From Podospora bellae-mahoneyi (Eukaryota; Ascomycota; Sordariomycetes; Sordariales; Podosporaceae), in NCBI RefSeq assembly GCF_035222275.1, contig NW_026946360.1, positions 124,001 to 188,000 on the forward strand: a stretch of 64,000 bases of DNA, given 5' to 3'. Positions 21,305-31,968 of this stretch are shown here, in pieces (position 1 is the stretch's first letter; each line of letters begins with the position of its first letter). The position numbers and the translations under genes are program-made. The notes beneath the pieces are model-generated. The model did no database searches, had not been told where the DNA came from, and saw only the letters and a program-made list of their open reading frames with translations.

Positions 21305-21370
21305 ATGCTCATCAGAGGAGAGAAGTGGGCTTGCGAGGCGTGTGCGAGGGGCCATCGGGTCACCAAGTGA
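21305..21370 (+). pseudogene. Copper-fist domain remnant
   Basis: The frame reads MLIRGEKWACEACARGHRV and then TK followed by TGA, GH. This matches the start of the copper-fist DNA-binding domain (C-x2-C-x8-C-x-H, with the RGHR signature) of Ace1/Mac1-type regulators. The stop falls exactly at the third zinc-binding Cys. The TGA overlaps a possible donor (AA|GTGAGG), so splicing might rescue it. However, none of the downstream frames I read continues the domain. I therefore read it as a dead gene start. Confidence 0.6.
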
Positions 21371-23207
21371 GGCCATTGTGGCGAGTGATTTCTGCCCTCG
21401 TTGCAATTCCTTAGGGTCCTCTTTGGATGCCCTCCCAGACAGTAGGTTCAAAGGTCCGCGCTCCGGCCGGAAAGTGGCAACTGCCATGTAACTTCCTCTG
21501 CCCTGCTTTCGCTTATCCTCGCCTGCCTTTGCTTTCCTTGTCCGCTTTTGCTTTCCTCGTACGCTTTCGCCTCCGTGGAGAGTCGGCGCGGTGAAGATCA
21601 ACACTCTGCAGTAAAACCGGCGGCCAGCAACCCCCCCCCAGCATCCTTGACAGAGGAAACCTGCTACATAGTTTCCTCGGGTCTGTCATCGGCCCATTCC
21701 TTTTTAGTGCACAAGATCGAGCCCAGAGAGAAATCATTAGGTCGAGGCTCCACCTCCTGCATTTCCCCAAGATTGTGTTGGTCCAACGGTGTTCTCTCGA
21801 CATGCAAGCCGCGTATAAGAAGACCTGGACAATATAATCTGGATGCTGAAGTTGCGGTCCATAGTCAGCCATTGGCCATTATGATGTTCGTTTTGAGAGA
21901 AACCTACGCGTGATCTTTAGGAACAAAAGCTTTACGCTATAGTATAGTTTTGCATTGCCTTGAGTAAAAGTGTAAGATACTCCTGGCAATGTCTTGCAGC
22001 AGATTGAAGTCGCACATCACTAGGCTGCAGGTCCGTATCAGGTTTTGCATCTACCCTCTCGCCGCCAGGCTCCAAGAATAACGACAGAGGCGGCTGCTCC
22101 TACCGCCACGGCTATGTCACCTTCTGATTGCTTAAATATCACGCAGAAGAGTCAGACCATCGTTGCGCTACGCCAATGGCGTCCACTTCTTCCAGCAGGA
22201 GACAACAGGACGGGAGTTCCACGAGGAGAGCGCCCAGGGAGCAACTCCTTGGAGTGGCCGGAGATGCTGGCCGACCTTAGCCCCATGCTCTAGCTCCCGT
22301 ACAAATCTCGCCGTTATTGCTGGCTGACGAAGGTATAGCCGTAGGCAAGCAATGGAACTTGGAACAGAACCCCACGCGTACCCTGCGGTCAAGGGGCGAA
22401 GGGTAAACCCTCCGGAGTAAGGACTGGGCCATGTCGAGGATCTGCTTCTTCGCTTCAGGGGGTTCAAATGCGGAGGCGGAGATGCACACTTCGACGCCTC
22501 TTGTAATCTCATCCAGGTGTAGGGTGGCTGCCGAAATTCCTTGCAGGGCCGGAATCACAAACGGGAAAGGGCCCGCCCTCTCTCGATAAACGACACTCAC
22601 ACTCTATACGGCAGCGATCATATCCATCCCTCGGGACAACACAAAACACCTATGGCCTCCATCCCTTCGCCCCCCGAAAATCAGCGACTTCAAGGCTTGA
22701 GTGGTAAGGAGATTTATTCAACGAATCTCTATAGGGCTAGGGACGGATTGCGACCTTCCGGCACGATGGCCCATGGAAAGCAGGGTGGTGACGAGGGACC
22801 TGTCTACCCCGTGAGCTCAGCTACCTAAGGTGTGTTTCGGCACAACGGTGTTGGGCCGCCCGAAGGCTAACCCCATTTTGGTTCGGTAGTAGTATACAGG
22901 CTTCATCAAGATCGCGGTCGTCAACGACATGCTTGGGGAGATGGATGTTAGCGGAAGGTGAGGCGTGGTGGGTGCACTCGTGAAGGATGGATGGGCACTG
23001 ACGGGAGTAGGAGGGTTTGTATGTAGGAGCCGGGCGGCCGGACTTATCTGTCGAGCTCCGGCGTGCCGAACACCATCTGAAGTACGCATGAATATCTACT
23101 CTATTCCAGCAAAATAAAATCCACAATGCTCTGGCTTAACCAGCCTTAGGATTACGAAATCTGGCTCTCAGCTTCTCTAAGACTTTCGCGCAGCTTTTTC
23201 GCCTCGG
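21371..23207. other. Gene-poor region
   Basis: A minus-strand frame at 22277..22600 (about 107 codons) has protein-like composition (ITRGVEVCISASAFEPPEAK) but no recognised family. Nothing else is supported. Confidence 0.35.
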
Positions 23208-23404
23208 TGTGACGAACCCCTGTGCAGAACCTCTGAAAGGGATACTCGTTTGAAGGCAACTTCTGACAATTGGTTCGGTGCAGCTAAACAGTGCACAACA
23301 AGATGTTTCAATGTAAATACTAGATACCGTGAATACAAGCTGTGAATTTGCATACTGTGGAACTATCTACGAGCTATCTAGTTCCTCCGTATATATAGAC
23401 CTTT
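23208..23404 (+). mobile_element. LTR-like repeat fossil, copy B
   Basis: Diverged second copy of the repeat at 17264..17470, in the same orientation and ending in the same TATATATAGACC block. It is broken, with no coding parts nearby. It is probably a solo long terminal repeat or a fragment of one. Confidence 0.4.
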
Positions 23405-25429
23405 TCCTAGCCGTACTCACTCTACTCAGTTCCCACTCACTGACCCAAGCTTCTTCCAAGCCCACATCCTTTTCCTCGCTCAGGCTGGTGGCTGCTTGGC
23501 TACGGGACCAATTTCTCTCCTTCTTTTCTCGAGATTAGTTCGCGCCGTGATGTGAATTTTCGCTTGCGGTTCTTCTATCCACTGTTTGTGTCCGTTCGGA
23601 GCATAAGCTGGTTCTGTACGCTTATCATGTGTAGTTTGGGGCCAGTTGAAGGATTCAATGAGAAGCAGACAGGGCTAAATTTAAGAGGGTGGTCTCAGCT
23701 GTGTAATAAGAGGCCTTCTGCTTTGAGCATGACCTGCGAGACTATTGATTTTGGAGACACACTCCATGGTAGTGTCAAAAGCTAGCTGTCTTGACGAAGA
23801 TTTCTCGGTTTTAAGTAGTGTGTGGATGAATCGGAAGGTCTGATTCGTCAATGGGTTTTGGTTGACATTTGCGGGCACCATCTCGTGTGGATTGGTGGAA
23901 AGAGAGAGAGGAGTGTGAGGGGAAGCTGCAGTCAATACCAGACTTGGACAGCCAGTGACTGCTGTGTAGGTGTCTGGAAAAGTTGGACGAGGTTGTCCAT
24001 CATTTGCCGGTTCTCGGGTTCAAGACCATGTGAGGGTAAATGATGATGATTTCGGCAGGCCAAGCCGTTTATCTACCCCTCCTTCATGCACAGCATGGGC
24101 GGTGTCCAGTGGCTTTGCATCCTGTCGAAGTGCCAGGTGACAAAGCTATCATCATCGATACGAACGCCTGGACTGTTCCTCCAATCCAGCAGAGCTCTTT
24201 GCTGGCTACCTGTGCTTGACTCTGTGGATATAAGACGGACTGTAGTCAAACGTTGGCATGTGACCTTCTATTGATGGCTGGGCAACGGTACCTAAGTACG
24301 TCTGTAGCATGAGATGTATTAGGTACCTTATTCTTGGATCAACTCGCTGATAATCACGCCTCATTGATGGTTCGTCGAGTTTACCCCGCCCAGATGCTTT
24401 CATTGAAGTCCCCCCCGCACGCACCAGACAGCATATCGTCTGCTAGAGTCAAGGTTATTGTAAGAAAATCGATTGGCATACGCTTTTCAAGGCATTACAT
24501 AGTTATTTGGTTGTCTTTAACCGGTCATTTGACAGTCTCTGAAGGCGCTGGTTTGCCATCTGCGGTGCCCACTTTTCAGTCCCCAGCCTGCATGCTGTGG
24601 AACAACGGGGATATTTAGATGCAGCTTCCTAATTGCTTGCCCGCTCCACGTCCCCTTCAAGCTCAGGGCGGTCCTGACGCCACCCCGTTTTCAAGGAACC
24701 CCAACCCAGTGTGGAGCAGTGATCTAGTGGCGTTCGGAGCTAAGGATTACGCTAATGTAGGTCAAGTTGGCGCTAAAGTCCGGGGAATGTGGAGAAGGCC
24801 AACGTCACCTTGATCAATGTCTTGAACGGTGAACAGACAGGGCCAGGTTTGATGACTGAACCAGCGTCGTGTCCGACTCCAGTCAATTACAAACCGTGTT
24901 CAATAGATCGGATAAAGATGACCGGTCAAGAGACGGACGATGCAGGGCTCGTCGGCCATCCCATGACATCTCGAACTGGTAGGAGATCCCGGTGTCCAGT
25001 TGTGTGTCCCGACATGTTTCACAGCTTCTGATAACGTCCTGTTATGATTTTTCTGCAGGTGGGATGCCCTTGATGCAGTCAAAACCACCAAATTAAGCGA
25101 GTTCTGGTCTCCTGGGTGGCCGACCACAGCTGCTGGTTGAGTGAAAGGCATGCCTACCGTAGTACTAATACACGTTCGGAAACTCTGAGTGCGAGATGGC
25201 TGTACAGCCTGTCTTCCAGGCTTTACCACCCGTCCAAGATGGCAACTTGACTATGCAACTTGAAAAGCGCGGGCTCCAATCACATTTCACCGATCGTCTC
25301 CAACATGCAGCATCGTCTTGGACTTCAACCCTCTCTCATCCTGCAAAAGCGCCTGAACTCTCGTCATAAACGAAATAATCAAGAGGGAAACATAAAATCA
25401 GGGCGTTAAAAGATAGTAACTACGCCTCT
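23405..25429. other. Gene-poor region
   Basis: About 2 kb without a recognisable coding frame, RNA gene or clear repeat. Only short frames without domains are seen. Confidence 0.4.
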
Positions 25430-25565
25430 TGACCATCTTCAAAGACCTCGAGGAAATAGTTCAGGCGTGCGAAGTATCTTCAAAGACATATGGACTATCT
25501 TTAATGCTCTTCAGCTATCTTTTAGCACCCATTGACCTTCTTTCTGTGCGTTTGATCCAAGTATC
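25430..25565 (+). repeat. 21-bp degenerate tandem repeat array R3
   Basis: About six diverged units of the 21-bp family (GACTATCTTTAATGC, CAGCTATCTTTTAGCAC, CCATTGACCTTCTTTC). The array lies about 400 bp upstream of the alcohol oxidase start codon. Confidence 0.6.
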
Positions 25566-25975
25566 TCGCCTATCGTCCGATTATCATCGCCACCTGGGTG
25601 AGGGGTTCCCAAACTCAAATATGCATCCAAGCAACTTCAGTATCAGCAGGACTCGGCCTGGAGCAAGGATCATGCAGGTCGACGTACCCTCGGTCCTGAG
25701 GCATTGACCACTTGTAGTTGCAGGATGGGAAGTTTGGGCGTGCCAGTCAGGTATTGAGGAGAGGGGAAAATGCAATCCCCGGGCGTCTTGATTGCCAAAA
25801 GGGGTCATAGAAGGCGGGGGTCGTTCGGCAGGTACCAAAGCACTAGCTCTGCTTCACGGGAACATAAAGAGACGGTGGTTTTCCCTCCAGTTTGTGCTTT
25901 TCATGAAGAGTTCGTCAAGCAATCTTCTGGGACTGGGACCAAGATCATCCTCGACTTGATACTGAAAACGCCAAC

Positions 25976-28628
25976 ATGTCGCCTCTACCTGAGGAGTTTG
26001 ACATTATTGTGTGTGGAGGGGGCTCGACGGGATGTGTTGTGGCGGGAAGGCAAGTCCTTTTCTTTCTTGTGATTCTTTTTGCCGTTTTCTTTTATTTTTC
26101 GTCTTTATTTCTTCTTTTGATTCTGTCTCTTCTGTGGAACCAAAAGAACATCCTACCCACAGGGTAGGCCGGGTGGTATATGTCTCTACACCATCGATTC
26201 GGTTTCTGAGATGCTCCCGCTCCCTTTACTTTTAGTTTACACTGTCTGCCGATAACTAATATTGTTGTCTAGATTGGCGAATCTCGACCACAATCTCAAG
26301 GTGTTGCTGATCGAGGCAGGGGAAAACAATCTCAACAATCCCTGGGTGTTCAGGCCAGGAATCTTCCCGCGGAACATGAAGTTGGACTCCAAAACGGCTA
26401 CTTTCTATGAGTCTAACCCTTCACCATCACTCTCTGGCAGAGGTGCCATCGTTCCAGCAGCAAACATACTTGGAGGTGGCAGCTCTATCAACTTTATGGT
26501 AAGATAGTCTATCCAACTCCATGATGGGAGTGCTTCGCTGACGCTGCGTACCTACCTTAGATGTACACGAGAGCATCTGCCTCCGACTATGATGACTTCC
26601 AAGCCAAAGGATGGTCAGCCGAGGAACTCCTCCCTTTCATGAAGAAGTTCGAGACCTACCAGCGCGCCTCCCACAATCGTGAGACGCACGGCTTTGAGGG
26701 ACCAATCAAGGTCTCTTTTGGAAATTACCAGTATCCGATCAAGGACGACTTTCTTCGCGCTGCGGAGTCTCAAGGTATCCCAATTGTTGATGATCTTCAA
26801 GACTTGAAGACTGGTCATGGCGCTGAACAGTGGCTCAAGTGGATCAATCGTGATGTAAGTCTGCTGTCAGCGTCGTGGTCCCAACTGTTTATGATTGACA
26901 TGGGGATCCTTGCAGACCGGCCGTCGAAGTGATGCCGCCCACGCCTACATCCACGCCACCCGTGCCGTCCACTCGAACCTGTACCTTGCTTGCAATACCA
27001 AGGTTGACAAGGTCATCATCGAGAACGGGAGGGCTGTGGCAGTTCAGACTGTTCCGACCAAGCCCTTGGGCAACGTGAGTACTTCAAGCGGTCATCGACC
27101 AGTTCCGAAGCTAACCCCTCGAGCAGAGCCCAGGCACTCGTATCTTCAAGGCGCGTAAGCAGATCGTGGTGTCAGGCGGAACCATGAGTTCACCCTTGAT
27201 CCTCCAGCGCTCCGGTATTGGCGACCCTGCCAAGCTCCGCGCCGCCGGCGTCAAGCCGATTGTCGATCTTCCTGGTGTTGGTCTTAATTTCCAAGATCAT
27301 TACTTGACCTTCAGTCTCTATCGAGCCAAACCCGGAGTGGAGAGTTTTGATGATTTTGCCCGTGGTGATCCTGCTACTCAGAAGCGTACGCTTGTTCCCG
27401 AGACGTCGATGCTCAGTGATGGCCTGGCTGACATAGAATCCAGGTGTCTTTGAGGAATGGAACCTCAAGGGAACCGGTCCCTTGGCAACCAATGGCATCG
27501 AGGCAGGGGTGAAGATCAGGCCCACGCTTGAGGAATTGAAGGAGTTTGAGTCGTGGCCAACACCGAACTTCAAGGAGGGCTGGGAGTCGTACTTCAAAAA
27601 CAAACCCGACAAGCCCGTCATGCACTATTCGGTCATCGCTGGCTGGTTTGGCGACCACATGCTGGTGCCTCCTGGGAATTATTTCACAATGTCGGTGACC
27701 ATTTCACTCTCGGAATCACACAGCCTCATGAGTCCAGTCTAACATGCATACCTTTTAGGTTCCACTTCCTTGAGTATCCCTTCAGTCGTGGAAAGACTCA
27801 CATCACGTCTCCCGATCCGTACGCCGTTCCAGACTTTGATGCCGGATTCATGAGTGACCCTCGCGATATGGGCAAGTCCGAATCTCCAGCTCCATCTGAA
27901 GACGGATGTGCTAACGTGACCGCCATGGAATAGTACCTATGGTCTGGGGCTACATAAAGTCTCGCGAGACCGCCAGACGTATGGATGCCTACGCAGGCGA
28001 GTGCCAGAGTATGCATCCCGTCTTTGACTACGACTCGGAAGCTCGCGCTCATGACCTCAACTTGGCCGGTGAGTCCAAAACCTTGAACCATCCCAGGCAA
28101 GAAGCTGACACCCGATGACCAGACACAAACGCTTACGCGCTTCCTGGCAACATCACTGCCGGTATCCAACACGGCAGCTGGAGCGTCCCGCTCCCAGAGC
28201 CCGAAGACAAGCTCACACCGGAGAACATCAAACGCATCGTCTCCAGCAACCGCAAGGACAAGAGAAGGGAGCTCAAGTATACCAAAAAGGACATCCAAGC
28301 CATCGAAGAATGGGTCAAGCGCCACGTGGAGACCACCTGGCACTGCCTGGGCACGTGCTCCATGGCTCCCAGGGAGGGGAACAGCATCGTGAAGCATGGC
28401 GTCCTCGATGAACGCCTCAACGTCCACGGTGTCAAGGGCCTCAAAGTAGCAGACCTTTCCATCGCACCAGACAACGTGGGAGCGAATACCTTCACAGTGG
28501 CCCTTACAATTGGAGAGAAAGCGGCGGCTCTCGTGGCAGAGGATCTCGGATACTCTGGTGAGGCTCTGGAGATGAAGGTGCCGGATTATCACGCACCGGG
28601 CGAGAACCGGCTTGCCAGTCGACTTTGA
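25976..28628 (+). CDS. aox1: Peroxisomal alcohol (methanol) oxidase, GMC family
   Basis: FAD-dependent oxidase that turns short primary alcohols into aldehydes plus H2O2. The model has 670 aa in nine exons: 25976..26049, 26273..26498, 26561..26854, 26916..27074, 27127..27385, 27444..27690, 27759..27871, 27934..28068 and 28123..28628. All phases agree. The FAD fold is at the N terminus (IIVCGGGSTGCVVAGR), followed by PAANILGGGSSINFM, YTRASASDYDDF and NGIEAGVKIRPT. The catalytic His lies in TTWHCLGTCSM and the Asn in PDNVGANTFT. Similarity to yeast AOX is strong along the whole length, which distinguishes it from aryl-alcohol oxidases. The C-terminal SRL is a type 1 peroxisomal targeting signal. 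Introns 1 (223 nt) and 7 start with GCAAGT, so two of eight introns are GC-AG. Repeat arrays lie on both sides of the gene. Confidence 0.95.
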
Positions 28629-29100
28629 GCGAGGCTCGTGCGCAGGCCTCTTCAGCAAAGCGTCACAGGCTACAGGACGCAAGCTGGAAAGCAATGGAGC
28701 GGAAGGGAGGGAGGGAGGTGGAAGAAGGGGCCCAGACATGAATCTCAAGAAAAGTGGATCCAATCCAGGGGCTTGATAGGGGCAACACAACTCGGACACT
28801 GGGGACACTCCTTTGAGTTACGTATTCTTTTGATGGTCTTCGTGGGAAGCTTGGATATGAGTTTCTATTTGTTTTATGGATATCAAACTTACTTGAATCA
28901 ATACCTGAATGGTTACGGGATGTCTTTAGCACCCCGGCCGTTCTCAGTACCGTAGGGGTCAATGGCAACCACACTCACGTGCGTTTATGGACCTGTCCTT
29001 CTCATTAGACACTCGGTAGCCAGGAATACGTGACATGATCAACCACTCAGCGGCATCAAATGGCATTTGATATGCCGAAAAGACCAGAAAACAAGCCCTC
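28629..29100. other. 3' region of alcohol oxidase
   Basis: Non-coding as far as I can see. It ends where repeat array R4 begins. Confidence 0.35.
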
Positions 29101-29285
29101 AAATGCAACTCCAAGACCTATCAACCATCTTAAGAGGCCTGTTGATATCTTAAAGGGCCTATTAACTATCTCAAGAGGGCTGTTTACTATCTTAAAAAAA
29201 CCTGTTGCCTATCCTAAAAGGCCTGTTTACTATTTAACGAGGCCTATTGACCATATTCCAATGCACATTGATTACCTAGCTTGCA
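29101..29285 (+). repeat. 21-bp degenerate tandem repeat array R4
   Basis: The clearest array: eight to nine units of almost exactly 21 bp (for example AGGCCTGTTGATATCTTAAAG and AGGCCTGTTTACTATTTAACG). Because 21 is a multiple of three, the array reads as an open frame of seven-residue repeats (RPVDILK, RPVYYLT, RPIDHIP), but I do not believe it is coding. Confidence 0.85.
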
Positions 29286-30218
29286 ACACATATTGAGTAT
29301 CTGGCAATGCATCTAGATTTAATAAGAGCCCAGTCGATTATGTTTCGACACAGAGTCACATCACATCAAATCAATCAATCAACAAATATCAAAAGAATTT
29401 TTCCCCGAGCAGGCTCCCCAAGTACTGCCAGGCTTGCTCCTAAATGTTTTTTTTCCTAGGTACTTGAAGATTTATAACAGCTACCCGCCGAACTGGCGAT
29501 GACTCCAGTACCGAAACAATATCATCACCAGCTGTGAGGAATGAGTGCCTTTACCTCGTGCTCTTTACAGACGAACAGATGCAGTACGTGCGTGTTCAAG
29601 ATCAGGTTGAGTTCGTCCCTGAGTCAATCCCGCGCAGCCCAAGTCACTTTCATCAAAGTTGCCGGTGATCCAACTAGGTAACATGCGCCACAACTGGCCA
29701 GGTCCAGGTCCAGGGTTCGATTAGGAAAGTCGAATTGATAGGCAAAAATAAGATAATAAAGAGAAAAAGAACAGAGGAGAAAAAAGAATTGACAGAGGAG
29801 AGGAAATCCCTGGGCTCTGAAAGTTTTCCCATGCGTAAAATCCCAGCAAAACTCGGGGACTTCGTCTTCCTCCAAGCCCTCCCGTGAAAAGGAAATGAAA
29901 CCTGCATGATGGATTCACGAATCCTAACCTGGATGGATGTCTTCTATCATGCCCTGGCACAATCGCGGCTTTCATTGGGCTTCAAAAGTCGCAGGAATCT
30001 ACATTCCTCCAACAGATCACGATAAACAAGCACAAGAAATCCCAATGGGACAATAAAAACACGTGAAAGTGAAATTCAATTCATGCTCAATTTGAACGCA
30101 GCGTGCTACGCTTCCAGAGCTTCCCAAATCAACGCCAGGTCCCAGCCCTCCACCATAATGTGAGCCTTTTGTTGAACCCCAATGCACCCGACCAAGCCAA
30201 AATATTTCATACAAATCG
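29286..30218. other. Intergenic region 3' of hac1
   Basis: No supported gene. Part may be 3' UTR of hac1, which is transcribed toward it. Confidence 0.4.
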
Positions 30219-30561
30219 TCACTCAAAGCGATGTCGCTTCCGGTCGCCCTCAAGGGAATCCGGTTTTCTCTTGGATACTACGGTCAAAACATAGTGTCTT
30301 GCCTGGTTATTAATTGTTGGTGTCACTGTCTTGGGGACACACGAGTTGCTTCCGAATTTGGGCGAGACTTGTTGGCGGATTTCTAGTCTCCGCTCCTCAA
30401 CCTTGAGGACCCACAGTAATGTGAGTAGGACCTCCTTCGACGGTAGTGGTACTCCTGTCGGCCATGTAGCTGGCCTACCGCTTTGCTGCTGCTGCTCCTT
30501 TCCGTCAGCTGCTGCCGCCGCCGAAGCGTCGCCTGCCTTAACCCGGTCAACTGTGAATCCA

Positions 30562-31968
30562 TCAGAGGACACCAACCGCAAGGCCGCCATCGTCGCATCC
30601 ATTAAGGGACGCGCCAGACTGGGGCTGCAGGTAAGGATCTTCCGAAGAAGTCTCAGTCTCAGGGAGGAGGGACGAGTCTGCGACCGCGCAGGAGGTAGGT
30701 TGCTGCGGCTGCTGCTCGTGGCTGGGGGCGAGGTTGGCGTCGTCGGAGAGGAAGTCATTGAAGTCAAAGTCGAGGTTGTTGACCTGGAACGGGAAGGCTT
30801 CGGTGTCGTCACCAGCCAGATGATCGTAGTCAAAAGTGCTGGAACCGGGGGAAGAGAGAAGCCCGCTTTCAAGGACATAGCGATCTGCATCAAAGGCCTC
30901 TGACAGAGAGAAATCAGGGCCGAGGTCGAAGTGAGAAGGAATTGGAGCTGTAAGTAGAGAGCCAGCGCTGGGCGCAACTGTTGTTGCGAGTTCTCCAACC
31001 ACGCCGATGGTGGTGCTTCCGCCGACCGACACTGCAGGTCTTGGCACAACATCTCAGCAGGATGTTGTGTCGCATCGGGGGAAGCGTTCACCACGGGGGC
31101 AGAGTCCGCAACAGGCGTTGAGACCGTCGCTGGGAGCTCGTGCTCTTCATCAACCTCGGAAATAGGCGTCAGGGCCGCTGGGTCAACGGTAGTGTTGTTT
31201 TGTGTGTTGTGAAGTGTTGAGAGGGAATCTGGCTTGGCCAGAGTGCTGTGCCCATCTTGTGAGCCGAATAATGGTTGTGAGAAGCTGAGTTGCGATGAGA
31301 GTCTGAGGGCGTCGAAGGTCTCTGGTGACCCGGCCCCAGCACCGAGCCTGGCGGCGTTGCGGAGTTGTTCGAGAAGAAACTCGTTGGTTTGGGTGGCCTT
31401 GGCGAGAGCGGCCTCCAACTCCTGGTTGCGCTTCTCAAGACCCTCCACCTCCAAGCGCTTGCGCTCCCGAGAGGACTGGGCCGCGCGACGGTTGCGTAGG
31501 ACGCGCTCCACGCGGCGCTGCTCCTTCTCATCTTCAGTCTTGGCACGTTTCCTAAAAGCTGGTGTTAGCTCCATGATTTGTTGTGGGGAAAGACCCCTGA
31601 TGGGTCCACATGATTGCATCATCGTACCTTGGTGGGAGGTTGGTCTTGGGCTCTGGCAGCACCTGACCCCATGATTTCCTCTTCTTGACCGGCTTCTTCT
31701 CTGGCTCTGGGGTGCCGGCAGTCGAGGAAGGGGTCACGGGCGTCGGAGACTGTGTGTTGGCTTGGGTGAGAGCGGCGAGACTGGCCAGCATCGCGACGTC
31801 GGATGTCGGGTCCGCCATAACGGAAGGAGCGGGGGATGACTCGGCGCCGAAAAGCGAAGGGTACATCTCGCCAGGGGTCGACAGGAGAGAATCGTTTGGC
31901 GAGTTCTCAAACTTGATTGTCGGCGACGGCGTGTGCGTCTGGGTGTGGGCGGTGGACCAGGACTCCAT
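30562..31968 (-). CDS. hac1: HAC1/HacA bZIP factor of the unfolded protein response
   Basis: Master regulator of ER-stress genes. Exons after full splicing are 31628..31968, 31058..31551 and 30562..31034, giving 435 aa. Intron 1 is conventional (31552..31627, 76 nt). The basic region and leucine zipper follow it directly (ERVLRNRRAAQSSRERKR, then LEKRNQELEAALAKATQ). The conserved activation tail (PDFSLSEAFDADRYVLES, NLDFDFNDFLSDDAN) lies in another frame and is reached only by removing a 23-nt Ire1-type intron (31035..31057). Unspliced mRNA would instead encode 557 aa, ending at 30219. A second possible small intron (30533..30572) would also lead into that downstream frame. The N terminus carries the usual Ser/Thr/Pro-rich segment and a nuclear-localisation-like KKPVKKRKSWGQ. 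Confidence 0.95.
31035..31057 (-). promoter_or_regulatory. Ire1-dependent 23-nt non-spliceosomal intron of hac1
   Basis: Both ends fit the Ire1 loop rule CNG|CNGN: CTG|CTGA at the 5' site and CTG|CAGT at the 3' site. The 5' loop is closed by a perfect 9-bp stem (CACAACATC with GATGTTGTG, 31045..31069). The 3' loop is closed by GAC/GTC. Removing 23 nt shifts the frame into the conserved Hac1 activation tail, as in Neurospora hac-1, which I recall also has a 23-nt intron. Confidence 0.92.

Noticed and set aside
22277-22600. 107-codon minus-strand frame with protein-like composition
   Set aside because: No family recognised and no partner exons found. It is mentioned only within the gene-poor region.
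17264-23404. One intact LTR retrotransposon spanning both LTR-like copies
   Set aside because: The interval contains a host exonuclease gene and no retroelement coding regions, and the two copies are strongly diverged.
27798-28808. 336-codon open frame on the minus strand
   Set aside because: It lies wholly antisense to the alcohol oxidase exons and crosses their introns, so it is a shadow frame.
29060-29296. Open frame of seven-residue repeats (RPVDILK-like)
   Set aside because: It is the automatic product of a 21-bp DNA repeat, which is divisible by three. No splice signals, domain or conserved start support a protein.
31034-31035. Alternative 13-nt Ire1 intron using CTG|CAGT as 5' site and CGG|CGGA as 3' site
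   Set aside because: Removing 13 nt leads into a frame that soon stops, whereas the 23-nt intron reaches the conserved tail and has a perfect hairpin.
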